A stretch of 64,000 nucleotides of DNA from Amycolatopsis taiwanensis DSM 45107. GTDB taxonomy: Bacteria; Actinomycetota; Actinomycetes; Mycobacteriales; Pseudonocardiaceae. The stretch's first letter is position 1, and each line of letters starts with the position of its first letter. The stretch covers positions 1-64,000 of the forward strand of contig NZ_JAFB01000042.1 in assembly GCF_000519205.1 (NCBI RefSeq), given 5' to 3'. The notes beneath the pieces are model-generated. The model searched no databases. It saw only the letters and a list, made by a program, of their open reading frames with translations, and was not told the DNA's origin. This document shows positions 24,671 through 33,809 of the stretch, one piece after another. The position numbers were made by a program, and so were the translations under genes.

Positions 24671-26188
24671 TTGGGACAGGTCAGACTTTTGTGGCGAGGT
24701 GTGGTGATCGTGGCGGTGGCGTTGCTGGCCGCCGCGACACCGGGCTCAGCGGTCGCGAACGAAGTCGCGAACGGAGGAGTAGAGCAGGCCGCGGTGGATC
24801 GGCTGGTAACGGAGTTCGCGGACGGGGCCGCGTATCCGGGGGTCGCGGTCGCGATCACGAAGGGCGACCGGGTGGTGTATGTGGCTGGTCACGGCCACGA
24901 CTCGTCGGGTCAGCCGGTGACCGCGTCGACGCCGATGCCGATAGCGTCGGTCAGCAAATCGTTCACCGCGCTGGCCGTGATGCAGTTGGTGGAGGCGGGG
25001 AAGGTGACGCTGGACAAACCACTTCGCGACTACGTTCCCGATTTCCAGACCGTGGACTCTCGGGGCGCGGAGATCACCGTTCGAGAGCTGCTGAATCAAA
25101 CCTCCGGGATCACCGACCGCACACTCCCGGAGAAAAGCCTGCCACAGCCGGACTCCTTGGCCGACGCTGTCGTGCGGGCACGCCAGGCGACTCTCTCGGC
25201 CGCTCCCGGGACCAAGCACAACTACACGAACACGAACTATCATCTTGCGGCGCGACTGGTCGAGGTCTTTTCCGGTGAGCCGTTCGCCGACTACATGCGC
25301 CGCCACGTGTTCGAGCCGGCCGGCATGCTTGCGACCACAACAATCGACGTCACACCGCACGATGTTCCGGGCACCGTGGCGAAGGGCTACATCTACGCTT
25401 ATGGGGCCTCGATTCCGGCTACGGAGCCCGAGCGGTTCGTCGCCGGGTCCGACGGCGTGATCACGACGGCCACGGACCTGGCGCGATGGCTGGTGGTGCA
25501 GTCGAACGATGGCCGGACTGCCGAGGGCGCGCCGCTCGTCTCGCCAGGCGGTATCACGGCCATGCACACGGCCTCCGACCCGCGATGGACCTATGGGATG
25601 GGCTGGGACACCAGTTCCGACGGCAGGGTCCGGCACAGCGGCGTCTGGTTCACCTACACGGCCGGTGCGCTGCTGCTGCCGTCCGGCTATGGCATCGCGG
25701 TGATGACGAACAGCGGCTACGCCTTGGGCAACGACGGCACTGGCCCGCTGGAAAACGCTCTGGCCACCCTGCTGGAGGGAGGCAACCCCTCGACCGGTTC
25801 CCCGATGCGACTGACCATCGACCTGGTGCTGGCCGGACTGACCTTGCTCAGTATCGCGCTCGGCACCCGCAACCTGCGACGCCGGCGCGTGTGGGCGGGG
25901 CGAGCCGGCGTCCGGCCAGTCTGGCGGTTGGCACTGCGGCTGCTGCCTCGCTTCATCCCGTTGGTCATCCTGACGACGCTGCCGGGCCTGGGAGCTTCGC
26001 TGATCGGCGGCGGCCGTGACGTCACCTATTTCCAACTCGTGTATTACTCGGTGGCGCTGGTGTTGTGGCTGCTGGTGGCGAGCCTGATGAACATCGGTGT
26101 GGTCGTCGCTCGCGTCCTCGCGGTGAGGGAGCTGCGTCGATCGGGTGGGACCACGTCCCAGACGCCGGCCCCGGTCGCGGCAGGGTAA
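24671..26188 (+). CDS. Serine hydrolase (class C beta-lactamase family) with C-terminal membrane domain
   Basis: 505 residues from TTG 24671 (GGAGG 5 bases upstream). A signal peptide ends near ATPGSAVANE. The beta-lactamase/DD-peptidase fold is complete: SVSK catalytic Ser-Lys near residue 97, YTNTNY (YxN) near residue 188, and HSGVW (HxG, replacing KTG) near residue 326. After residue 375 there are three or four transmembrane helices (LTIDLVLAGLTLLSIALG, LVILTTLPGLGASLIG, VALVLWLLVASLMNIGVVVA). The enzyme domain should face outside. It precedes a histidine kinase by 5 bases, so it could act in envelope sensing. A second such module begins at 30800. Confidence 0.88.
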   Translation: MGQVRLLWRGVVIVAVALLAAATPGSAVANEVANGGVEQAAVDRLVTEFADGAAYPGVAVAITKGDRVVYVAGHGHDSSGQPVTASTPMPIASVSKSFTALAVMQLVEAGKVTLDKPLRDYVPDFQTVDSRGAEITVRELLNQTSGITDRTLPEKSLPQPDSLADAVVRARQATLSAAPGTKHNYTNTNYHLAARLVEVFSGEPFADYMRRHVFEPAGMLATTTIDVTPHDVPGTVAKGYIYAYGASIPATEPERFVAGSDGVITTATDLARWLVVQSNDGRTAEGAPLVSPGGITAMHTASDPRWTYGMGWDTSSDGRVRHSGVWFTYTAGALLLPSGYGIAVMTNSGYALGNDGTGPLENALATLLEGGNPSTGSPMRLTIDLVLAGLTLLSIALGTRNLRRRRVWAGRAGVRPVWRLALRLLPRFIPLVILTTLPGLGASLIGGGRDVTYFQLVYYSVALVLWLLVASLMNIGVVVARVLAVRELRRSGGTTSQTPAPVAAG

Positions 26189-26193
26189 CGTCG

Positions 26194-27300
26194 GTGAGCG
26201 TGACGAGCGCCGGGGGCAGGTGGCTGCGGAGCGCGCCCGCGCCACCATGGGCGCTGGGGTTGCTCGTGGCATTGTTGACCGTCATCGCATTGTCCTATAA
26301 CGACTTGCCGGCGTGGGCCCTTGCCGGTGCGCTACTGGCGCCCGTCGCGGCCACGGCGCTGCTCGCGACCTTTCCGTTGGCCTCGCTCAGTGTGTGCGTG
26401 CCGACCGGCCTGGCGACGGCGGCGGCCATGAACACCTCCGTTCCTCCGTGGAGTGTCGCGCTCGGTGCGGCAGCGGCCGTGGTCAGCCTCCTGGCCGGTC
26501 GCCGGATCCCCCGCGTGGCGCCGGTGCTGGTGGTTTTCGCGAGCGGTGCGGTCCTGGTCGCACCGCTCGCGCTGATCCAGGCGGAGGCGTGGCCAATGGG
26601 GCTGCTGATGCTGGCCCTGACCGTGGTGTTCCCGTGGGGTCTTGGCCGCATGATGCGCCAGCAGGCCGAACTGGCCGCGGCCATCACCGAGCGAGTTCAT
26701 CTCAGGGAACGCACTCGTATCGCCCACGACATGCACGACACGCTCGGGCACGAGCTGAGCCTGCTGGCGCTGCGTGCCGGCGGGCTGGAGATGGCGCCGG
26801 ACCTCGACGAGCACCACCGGGCCGCGGTTGCGGAGTTACGCGCCGGAGCAGGAGCGGTGACCGAGCGGTTGGCCGACATCGTCCGCGTGCTGCGTGACGG
26901 TGAGCCCGCCCCGCGGCAACCGGTCCCGGATCGGATCGAGGATCTCGTCGACCGGGCCGCGCAGGCCGGTATGACGGTGACACTGGAGTGGGATGGCCCC
27001 CGGGAACTGCCATCCATGATCGACCGGACCGCCCGCCGCGTCGTTCAGGAGGCGTTGACCAACGCGTCGAAACATGCGCCGGGGGCAGCGGTGCGCGTCC
27101 GGGTCGCGGTAGCGGACGCCACGACCGTGGTCACGGTGATCAACGGGCTGCCGGCGAACTCGCGGCGGGGTGCCGGCGGTGGCCTCGGCGTGCTGGAGCT
27201 GCGAGAACGGGTCCAGTCGGCCGGCGGCACGCTCGACGCAGGCCCACGTGGTGGCACCTTCGAGATGGTGGCCACGTTGCCACACATGGGGAATTCGTGA
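26194..27300 (+). CDS. Sensor histidine kinase, HisKA_3 (NarL-type) family
   Basis: 368 residues from GTG 26194 (CAGGG 8 bases upstream). Five or six N-terminal helices form the sensor, without an extracellular domain. The dimerisation box is RIAHDMHDTLGHELSLLALR with phospho-His at about residue 181. The ATP-binding domain has VVQEALTNASKHAPGA (N box) and GGGLGVLELRERV (G box). The stop overlaps the response-regulator start (GTGA). It is linked to the serine hydrolase immediately upstream. Confidence 0.9.
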   Translation: MSVTSAGGRWLRSAPAPPWALGLLVALLTVIALSYNDLPAWALAGALLAPVAATALLATFPLASLSVCVPTGLATAAAMNTSVPPWSVALGAAAAVVSLLAGRRIPRVAPVLVVFASGAVLVAPLALIQAEAWPMGLLMLALTVVFPWGLGRMMRQQAELAAAITERVHLRERTRIAHDMHDTLGHELSLLALRAGGLEMAPDLDEHHRAAVAELRAGAGAVTERLADIVRVLRDGEPAPRQPVPDRIEDLVDRAAQAGMTVTLEWDGPRELPSMIDRTARRVVQEALTNASKHAPGAAVRVRVAVADATTVVTVINGLPANSRRGAGGGLGVLELRERVQSAGGTLDAGPRGGTFEMVATLPHMGNS

Positions 27301-27950
27301 TCCAGGTACTGCTTGCCGACGACGAAGCCATGATCCGGGCCGGGGTGCGCGCCATCCTCGCCGCCGACCCCGACATCGAGGTGGTAGCCGAAGCGGGCGA
27401 CGGCCGGGAAGCCGTCGAGCTTGCCATGGCGCATCGCCCCGACGTCGCCCTGCTCGATATCCGTATGCCGCGCCTCGACGGCCTCGCCGCCGGTGCCGAG
27501 ATCACCCGTGCGGTACCGGAGATCGCCGTCGCGATCCTCACCACCTTCGGTGACGACGACTACATCGCCCAGGCGCTCGACGGTGGCGCCCGGGGCTTCC
27601 TCCTCAAATCGGGCGACCCGCGCGAGTTGATCTCGGGCGTCCACGCGCTCGCCCACGGCGGCGCCTACCTGGCACCGAAAGTCGCGGCACGGGTGATCGC
27701 GAAGCTGCGTTCCACCGGACTCGGCCGCGCGACGACGGCCCGCGCCAAGACGGACTCGCTCAGCCAACGAGAACGGGACGTGCTGGCGCTGCTCGGCGCA
27801 GGCCTGTCCAACGCCCAGATCGCCCACCGGCTCAACCTCGTGGAGGGCACCGTGAAGGGGCACGTCAGCGCCATCCTCACCCGACTTGACCTCGCAAACC
27901 GCGTCCAAGCGGCGATCGTCGCCCACGAAGCCGGCCTCATCCCGGGATAG
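27297..27950 (+). CDS. NarL/LuxR-type response regulator
   Basis: 217 residues from GTG 27297. The receiver has the acidic pair DDE (residues 8-10), phospho-Asp 54 in ALLDIRMP, Thr in ILTTFG, and LLKSGDPREL with the conserved Lys. The LuxR HTH is SQRERDVLALLGAGLSNAQI, then VEGTVKGHVSAILTRL. It is paired with the overlapping kinase. It is closely similar to the regulator at 33806-34480. Confidence 0.93.
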   Translation: MIQVLLADDEAMIRAGVRAILAADPDIEVVAEAGDGREAVELAMAHRPDVALLDIRMPRLDGLAAGAEITRAVPEIAVAILTTFGDDDYIAQALDGGARGFLLKSGDPRELISGVHALAHGGAYLAPKVAARVIAKLRSTGLGRATTARAKTDSLSQRERDVLALLGAGLSNAQIAHRLNLVEGTVKGHVSAILTRLDLANRVQAAIVAHEAGLIPG

Positions 27951-27956
27951 GATCCC

Positions 27957-28353
27957 GCGCCGGCACTATCAATGCTGCCCAGATCCTGGCTGAATGGGGC
28001 GATGCCCGCGAGGCGTTCGGTTGTCCCGATGCGATCGCCGCGTTGGCCGGCATCACGCCGGTCACAAAAGCCTCCGGCAAGCAATGTGGTGTGTCCTTCC
28101 GCTGGGTCTGCAACAAACGTCTGCGCTTGGCGATCACGACCTTCGCGGTGAACAGCCGGGTCTCCAGGTCCGTGGGCGGCCAAGGTTTACGATCGGGGCG
28201 GGCGCTTCGCGCGAGGACCACCCGCATGCCATCCGCATCCTGGCTCGCGCCTGGGTCCGGGTCATATGGTGCTGCTGGCAGAACAGCGCGCCCTACGACC
28301 CCGCCCTGCACGGCGGCGCCCGACACCACAACGAACAGCAGGCCGAGGCCTGA
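27957..28353 (+). pseudogene. IS110-family transposase relic (C-terminal third, frameshifted)
   Basis: From 27959 the frame reads AAQILAEWGDAREAFGCPDA, ALAGITPVTKASGK and FRWVCNKRLRLAITTFAVNSR, the C-terminal Transposase_20 domain of IS110 elements. At about 28190 the homology shifts to another frame (HPHAIRILARAWVRVIWCCW, then YDPALHGGARHH) and ends with TGA 28351-28353. The N-terminal DEDD catalytic domain is absent. It is a dead fragment lying just after the response regulator stop. Confidence 0.75.
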
Positions 28354-28382
28354 TTGTGATCTTGAGGTTGACACAAGGGGTG

Positions 28383-29654
28383 TTATGCGGCTTGTTGGTG
28401 TCTGGGTGGGGTGGTGTGCGCGAGGTTGCGCATGGGTTTTCGCTCGCGGGTGATCCAGGGTGGGGGGATGAATTCGGGCAGATGCCCGTTCATCCTTACC
28501 TCCCACTGCGTGTGGTGGATCACCCGATGATGCCGGCCGCACAGGAGCACGAGATTGTCGGCGTCGGTGCGTTTATCCGTTGACCAGGGCGCCACGTGAT
28601 GCGGTGTCGTCCATTTAGGACCGCGAGTGCAGCCGGGAAAGGCGCATCCGCGGTCTCGTGCGGCCAGGTAGCGGCGTTGGGCGGGGGTGGCGAACCGGGA
28701 AGCATCGCCCACATACAGGGGTGCGGCGTTGTTGCCGAAGATCGCGGGCACCACCTTCGACTCACACGCCAGCCGCCGGAGCCCGTCCACACTCGATATC
28801 CCGGGGATGTCGAGGAAGGCGTGCCGGGCACGGTTCTCCAACTCGGCCAGGGTGACGGACACGATCATCACCGCGCGCTCACCGCCCTGGGTGGCCAGCT
28901 CGTCGCACCGGGCGGCTAGGCCGATGATTTCGGCGAGTGCGTCTCCGGCGCGTTCGGCGGGGCTGCGGGTATCGTGTTCGCCGGTCTCGGGGTTCTTGTG
29001 GGGTTTTGCCAGTGGCCCGAGTAGCCCGTCGAGTTCTTCGGCGGTTTCGGCGTCGAGTTCACCGGTGAAGCGGATGCTGCCGTCTTTGCGGCGCGTGATG
29101 TCCAACCGGCGCAACGGGTGAGCCTGCTCGCGGTCCTTGTCCTCCGGTGGTGCGGTGTCCTGTTCCCAGATCGCGCGCAGCCGACGGCCGGCTTTGCGCA
29201 CCGCCTCCGGCCCGGCTTGTCGAGCCAGCTCCACCAGAATCCGCTCATCCGCCTCGCGCTGCTCGACCGGGATCTGTGCCGGGCACGCCTGCAGTGTCGT
29301 GGTTATCGCGTGGACGTGTTCTGCGTTGATGTCCCCCGCGGTCAGGGCTTCGCCGGTGGCGGCGTGCGGAGGGGGCTGCGGCACCCCGGTCAGCGACGAC
29401 GACGGCATGGTCGCCGCGGCATGCTCGATGCGTTGTTTGGCTTCCCGAGCGGAAATCCGCAAGCTATCGGTCAGGAACGCGGCGGTGTCCTTGAACCCCA
29501 AAGACTTCCCCAGCCCACGCTGCTCGCTCTCACCCACGGCCGCGAGCATCTCCGCGTAACCGGTCCGCAGCTTTTCCTCACACGCCACCACAATCGCGGC
29601 CAGGTCCCTATCGGAAACCTGCCACAACCGGGAGGCGGAAGTCTGCTCGGACAT
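28383..29654 (-). CDS. DUF222-HNH endonuclease family protein (13E12 type)
   Basis: 423 residues. Residues 20-300 are the DUF222 helical region (LSRISAREAKQRIEHAAATM-like pattern, LRRLDITRRKDGSIRFTGEL). The C-terminal HNH nuclease has YLAARDRGCAFPGCTRGPKW, then THHVAPW-like TTPHHVAPWS, then DNLVLLCGRHHRVIHH. The CxxC, HH and N...H residues are all present, so catalysis is possible. It is the intact paralogue of the interrupted gene at the left edge. Upstream CGTTCGA repeats at 29683-29700 suggest SOS-type control. The cellular role of the family is not established. Confidence 0.85.
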   Translation of the reverse strand: MSEQTSASRLWQVSDRDLAAIVVACEEKLRTGYAEMLAAVGESEQRGLGKSLGFKDTAAFLTDSLRISAREAKQRIEHAAATMPSSSLTGVPQPPPHAATGEALTAGDINAEHVHAITTTLQACPAQIPVEQREADERILVELARQAGPEAVRKAGRRLRAIWEQDTAPPEDKDREQAHPLRRLDITRRKDGSIRFTGELDAETAEELDGLLGPLAKPHKNPETGEHDTRSPAERAGDALAEIIGLAARCDELATQGGERAVMIVSVTLAELENRARHAFLDIPGISSVDGLRRLACESKVVPAIFGNNAAPLYVGDASRFATPAQRRYLAARDRGCAFPGCTRGPKWTTPHHVAPWSTDKRTDADNLVLLCGRHHRVIHHTQWEVRMNGHLPEFIPPPWITRERKPMRNLAHTTPPRHQQAA

Positions 29655-29681
29655 GCCATCATACTATCAATCTTCAGACAT

Positions 29682-29702
29682 ACGTTCGATACACGTTCGA
29701 GT
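29682..29702 (-). promoter_or_regulatory. Direct repeat ACGTTCGA upstream of DUF222-HNH gene
   Basis: ACGTTCGA-TAC-ACGTTCGA forms two tandem half-sites of the GTTCGA type seen in actinobacterial LexA boxes. They lie 28-48 bases upstream of the start codon. A full inverted SOS box is not present. Confidence 0.3.
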
Positions 29703-30110
29703 GATCGTGGGCAGGTCAGTACGAGCAGTCACAGGCAATGCTGGTGGCCGCCGGTGCGCGCGACGCGGGTGCCGCCAGCGGGCTTGGGGCGGCGGCCAAA
29801 CGCACCGCCCGACGTGTGAGGACATCAGGAACGTCCATCACAACCCCTCCCGTCAAAGGACTCGAACAACCGGAAGAGGCCACTCCGGACGGAAACGTTC
29901 CCGCGTGGCGTAGAACACGGTCGTCCTTGCTTGGTGCTGCCATCCATCGCCGCCACCTGACCCGGGCGCCACCCAGACTGCCCACTCTGTCCCATCCGCT
30001 AGGTCGGTACGCGAGCGCCTGGTCACAGATCGAGAACGGTGTTCAAGGGGCAGTAACAGCATGCACCGAGTTGCAGACCTACACGTGGACAGGAAAGGAC
30101 TAAACCAGTA
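29703..30110. other. Gene-free interval
   Basis: About 400 bases between divergent genes. Short frames on both strands have no recognisable domain or ribosome site. The last 60 bases probably hold the promoter of the DUF4190-like gene, which starts at 30111 after AGGAAAGGA. Confidence 0.5.
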
Positions 30111-30485
30111 ATGACGTACCAGTCGTACCCGGCCCAAGCGTCCGAGCCCGCGCCGAAGGCCAAGAACCCTCGTAAAGGAATGGCGATCGCCGCGCTCGTG
30201 CTCGGCATCGTCGCATTGTGCGGGTCTCCCATCCCGATCCTCAACAACGCCACCATCATCGCGGGCGCTGTGGGTGTCGTCTTCGCGATCATCGGGCTGT
30301 TCGGCGCGCACAAGGTGATGTCCAGCTTCGGCCTGGCGCTGGCCGTCGCCGGCATCGCGATCGGGCTTGCCCTGCAAGCTTACTGGGGGCGCCAACTCGA
30401 CGACCTTCAGACCAAGGTCAACAACGATCTGAACAGCATTCAGTCGTCGATCAACAACGCCCCCGCACCGATCCCGACGACCTGA
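30111..30485 (+). CDS. Small DUF4190-like membrane protein
   Basis: 124 residues. A Pro/Ala/Lys-rich N-terminus (PAQASEPAPKAKNPRKG) is followed by a hydrophobic hairpin of about three helices (MAIAALVLGIVALCG, TIIAGAVGVVFAIIGLFGA, FGLALAVAGIAIGLALQAYW). A polar tail follows with heptad-like DDLQTKVNNDLNSIQSSINN. The layout resembles DUF4190 proteins of actinobacteria, membrane proteins of unknown function. It is followed by a hairpin terminator, so it is a single-gene unit. Confidence 0.75.
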   Translation: MTYQSYPAQASEPAPKAKNPRKGMAIAALVLGIVALCGSPIPILNNATIIAGAVGVVFAIIGLFGAHKVMSSFGLALAVAGIAIGLALQAYWGRQLDDLQTKVNNDLNSIQSSINNAPAPIPTT

Positions 30486-30508
30486 CGGAACGGCGAAACC
30501 AAAGCGGC

Positions 30509-30533
30509 GCCCGGAGCAGCGATGCCTCCGGGC
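30509..30533 (+). terminator. Hairpin terminator after DUF4190-like gene
   Basis: GCCCGGAG (30509-30516) pairs with CTCCGGGC (30526-30533) around a 9-base loop. It is followed by CGTCGTT and begins 23 bases after the stop. Confidence 0.6.
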
Positions 30534-30799
30534 CGTCGTTATGCCCGGCGCCCGGTGCGCTTTGGGCCGTCGAACGTCGGGGTGTGGTGCACGGCAGTGC
30601 CGCTCAAAGCCGGTGCTGTACCGCTGCGCAATCAATGACAGTCAGGGAAACGAGGGGATTGGACGAGGCCATTCAGGGAACACCCTGATCCCGAAGCCCG
30701 GGTCCGATCAGGGCGGAACCCCGATGCCTGACGCACCGTCAAGCGAAAGATTCTTCGGCGGGCCGGAACACGATCACCTCTCACGTGGAGCGAACCACC

Positions 30800-32008
30800 A
30801 TGAAGAGCACTGTCACCCTATGGAGCACACTGGCCGCCGCCGCGGTGCTCACCGCCGCACTCGCGGTCGGGATGGCCGCACCGGCGATCGCCGCAGCGCC
30901 CGGCGCCGGTGTGTCCAGCTCGGCCCACGGCACCGCGCTGCCGCCGCTGGACCCGGCGGCGATCCGGCAGGCGCTGGCGAACCGCCCGACCGCCGATGTT
31001 TCCGGCGCTTTTGTACAGGTCACCGGCAGCGCCGGGCATTTCACAGGCGCCTCGGGTCCGGGCATCAACCCGGACGGCCGGTTCCGGATCGGCTCGGTCT
31101 CGAAGGTGTTCACCGCCACCGTGATGCTGCAGCTGGCCGCCGAGGGCAAGGTCGACCTGAACGGCTCCGTGCAGCATTACCTGCCCGGCGTGCTGCCCGC
31201 CGAGTTCCCGCCGATCCAGGTGGGCCAACTGCTCAACCACACCAGCGGGTTGCCCGACGGCCCGGTCGGTTACGGCGACGGCACCGTCTCCTGGTTCGCC
31301 GCGCACCAGTTCGACAGCTGGACGCCGCAGCAGGTCGTCGCCGGAATAGCCGGTGCGCAGATGAGCTTCCCGCCCGGCACCGCGCAGCAGTACAACGGCC
31401 TGAACAGCTTCGTGGCCGGCCTGGTCATCGAGAAGGTCACCGGGCACAGCTACGCCCATGAGGTGAACCGGCGCATCATCGGCCCGCTCGGCCTGCACGA
31501 CACCTCCGTCCCCGACGCCGACGACCTGCGCCTGGCGGACGCGGCGGCCCACCCGTATCTGGTCGTCCCCGACGTCAACGGTGGCTCGCACCAGGTGGAC
31601 GTGACCAAGCAGAGCCCGTGGCCGTGGGCCGAGGGCGGGCTGATCTCCAGCGCTCCCGACCTGTCGCGCTTCTTCAACGCGCTCTTCCGGGGCCGCCTGC
31701 TGCCGCCCGCCCAGCAGCAGTTGCTGTTCACCGTCCCCGACGTGCCCAACCACGACAGCAGTCACTGCGAGACCGGCCTGACCCCCACCCGCGCCTGCCT
31801 GAGCATGGGGCTGGAGACCGTCGAGGTGAACGGCGTGGTGGTCTGGGGCAAGACCGGCTCCCGCCCCGGCTGGACCGCCGGGGTCTTCGCCACCCGCGAC
31901 CTCGCCCGCACCGTGGTCTACATGATCAACCCAACGGGCATGGACGGCGCCGAGGCGCCGTACTTGTACGGGATCGCGGCGGCAGCCTTCGGGGCGGGGC
32001 AGCAGTAG
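30800..32008 (+). CDS. Secreted serine hydrolase (D-alanyl-D-alanine carboxypeptidase/beta-lactamase family)
   Basis: 402 residues from ATG 30800 (GGAG 9 bases upstream); GTG 30785 is an alternative. A Sec signal peptide runs to about APAIAAAPG. SVSK gives the catalytic Ser-Lys pair near residue 99, YNGLNS supplies the YxN-type triad member, and WGKTGSRPGW is the KTG box. The protein has no membrane tail, unlike the hydrolase at 24671. It starts the second hydrolase-kinase-regulator module and is closed by a strong terminator. Likely substrates are peptidoglycan stems or beta-lactams. Confidence 0.88.
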   Translation: MKSTVTLWSTLAAAAVLTAALAVGMAAPAIAAAPGAGVSSSAHGTALPPLDPAAIRQALANRPTADVSGAFVQVTGSAGHFTGASGPGINPDGRFRIGSVSKVFTATVMLQLAAEGKVDLNGSVQHYLPGVLPAEFPPIQVGQLLNHTSGLPDGPVGYGDGTVSWFAAHQFDSWTPQQVVAGIAGAQMSFPPGTAQQYNGLNSFVAGLVIEKVTGHSYAHEVNRRIIGPLGLHDTSVPDADDLRLADAAAHPYLVVPDVNGGSHQVDVTKQSPWPWAEGGLISSAPDLSRFFNALFRGRLLPPAQQQLLFTVPDVPNHDSSHCETGLTPTRACLSMGLETVEVNGVVVWGKTGSRPGWTAGVFATRDLARTVVYMINPTGMDGAEAPYLYGIAAAAFGAGQQ

Positions 32009-32024
32009 CCCTGGGCCAGGCTGA

Positions 32025-32060
32025 GGGGCGCCGCTGCCGCTCGGCGGCAAGCGGCGCCCC
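32025..32060 (+). terminator. Strong hairpin terminator after serine hydrolase
   Basis: GGGGCGCCGCT pairs perfectly with AGCGGCGCCCC (11 bp), with a nested GCCG/CGGC stem inside. It begins 16 bases after the stop and separates the hydrolase from the kinase gene. Confidence 0.8.
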
Positions 32061-32228
32061 GACAATCGCCCTGGTCCCGGAGATCACCGCGCCCGCGCTG
32101 GTTGCCTACGGCCGCCAAAGCCGACGCGTTCACGGTTTCCCAACCGCAGCCCCTCGCCTTCGTGGACAGCCTGAAAGGTTGACTTTCGGTAGTGGCCGGG
32201 CCCGGGCACGCCTTGTAGCTTCGAACCC

Positions 32229-33809
32229 GTGCGGGAGGTGACGAAGCGCAGGTGGCGGTTGGTGCTCGACGTATTGCTCGGGCTTTTTCTCGTCTTCACC
32301 GTCGTCTCGGACGCCGCGGCTACCCGCTCGGCCTGGGAGCTCGCCGGCGGGCTGGCCGTCGTCGCGGGATCGGTCGCGACGGCCCGCCGGTGTCCGGCCG
32401 TCTCGCTCGGCATCGCACTGGCCGGGACGCTGGCGGTGCTGTTTCCGTTCGGCGATCACGTGCCGGTCTGGACGGTGTTCGTGCTGGTGGCGATGAGCTA
32501 TCAGGCCGCCCTGCGGATGAAGCGGGCCCGTCCGGGCCTGCTGTGCGGCGTCGCCGTCGCGGTGCTCGGACTGCCGCTTTCGCTGCTCGTGGCGCCGGAC
32601 GGTCTCGGCGATTGGGCCGCGATGGTCGCGATCCTGGTGTTCGCCGGGCTGTCGCCGTGGCTGTTCGGCCGGTACGTCCGGGTGCGCGGCGAACTCGCCC
32701 GCACCGGCTGGCGGCGGGCCGAGGAGATGGAGAGCAGGCAGCGGCTGATCGCCGACCAGGCCCGGCTGCGCGAGCGCGCGCGGATCGCCAGCGACATGCA
32801 TGACTCGCTCGGCCACGAGTTGAGCCTGATCGCGGTCCGCGCGGCGGCACTCGAGGTCCAGGGCGGGCTCGACGACCTCCAGCGTGACGCGGCTACCCAG
32901 TTGCGGACCAGCGCCGCGGCGGCGACCGCGCGGTTGCGCGAGATCATCGGCGTGCTGCGCGAGGACGCGGCGCCAGTCGAGCCGGTGCAGGGCGATCTGG
33001 GCGAGCTGATCGCGCGCGCCCGCGCGTCGGGGCTGCTGATCGATTCCGAAGTGGACAGTGACCAGGCACCGCCGATGGTGGCTCGCGCGGCCTACCGCGT
33101 GGTGCAGGAGGCGCTGACGAACGTGGCGAAGCACGCGCCGGGTGCGGCTGTCAGTATCAAGGTGATCGGCACCGGCGAGCGGACCGACGTGAGCGTCGTC
33201 AACGCGCCACCGTTGGCCGGACCGCTGCCCGGGGCCGCGGCGGGCGCCCGCGGGCTGATCGGGCTGCAGGAACGCGTCCGGCTCGTCGGCGGGATACTGC
33301 GGGCCGGCCCCCACGAGGGTGGGTTCGCCGTCTCCGCGACGCTGCCACACGACGCCGCGCCAGTCGACGAAACCCCGGAGCTGCGGGAAGCGGCCGACGA
33401 CGCGATCGGGCAGTCGACGTCCGTCCGGGCACTGGAGCTGGCTCGGCGCGACGTGCGGCGCAGCCTGATCCAGGCGGTCGCCGTCCCGCTCGTGCTGTTC
33501 GCGCTGGTACTGGCGGTCGGCGGAATCGTGTTCCTGTACCGGTGGAACTCGTCGGAGCTGCCCGGCCCGGTCTACGACCGGATGCGGATCGGGCAGTCCC
33601 GGGTCGAGCTGGCGCCACAGCTGCCCGAGCACCAGCGCGCCGCCCGTCCGACACGTGGCGAGCCGCCGGAGCCGGCGATCTCTGCTGTCGTGTGCGAGTA
33701 CTACGGCAGCGGGAGATCGTGGCTGCAGAACGAATACGCCGCCTATCGGCTGTGCTTCGCCGATGGGAAGCTGGTTTCGAAGGACTGGTTCGCCGAGGGG
33801 GCACTGTGA
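32229..33809 (+). CDS. Sensor histidine kinase, HisKA_3, with extra C-terminal transmembrane domain
   Basis: 526 residues. Four or five N-terminal helices form the sensor. The phospho-His is in RIASDMHDSLGHELSLIAVR (His-191). The ATPase domain shows VVQEALTNVAKHAPGA and GARGLIGLQERV, and ends at about residue 378. Unusually the protein continues: residues 380-410 are charged, 414-440 are a transmembrane helix (AVAVPLVLFALVLAVGGIVFLY), and 445-526 are a probable outside domain. The last domain starts YDRMRIGQSRVELAPQLPEH, reminiscent of BamE/SmpA-like small domains. The stop overlaps the response regulator start. Confidence 0.88.
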   Translation: MREVTKRRWRLVLDVLLGLFLVFTVVSDAAATRSAWELAGGLAVVAGSVATARRCPAVSLGIALAGTLAVLFPFGDHVPVWTVFVLVAMSYQAALRMKRARPGLLCGVAVAVLGLPLSLLVAPDGLGDWAAMVAILVFAGLSPWLFGRYVRVRGELARTGWRRAEEMESRQRLIADQARLRERARIASDMHDSLGHELSLIAVRAAALEVQGGLDDLQRDAATQLRTSAAAATARLREIIGVLREDAAPVEPVQGDLGELIARARASGLLIDSEVDSDQAPPMVARAAYRVVQEALTNVAKHAPGAAVSIKVIGTGERTDVSVVNAPPLAGPLPGAAAGARGLIGLQERVRLVGGILRAGPHEGGFAVSATLPHDAAPVDETPELREAADDAIGQSTSVRALELARRDVRRSLIQAVAVPLVLFALVLAVGGIVFLYRWNSSELPGPVYDRMRIGQSRVELAPQLPEHQRAARPTRGEPPEPAISAVVCEYYGSGRSWLQNEYAAYRLCFADGKLVSKDWFAEGAL

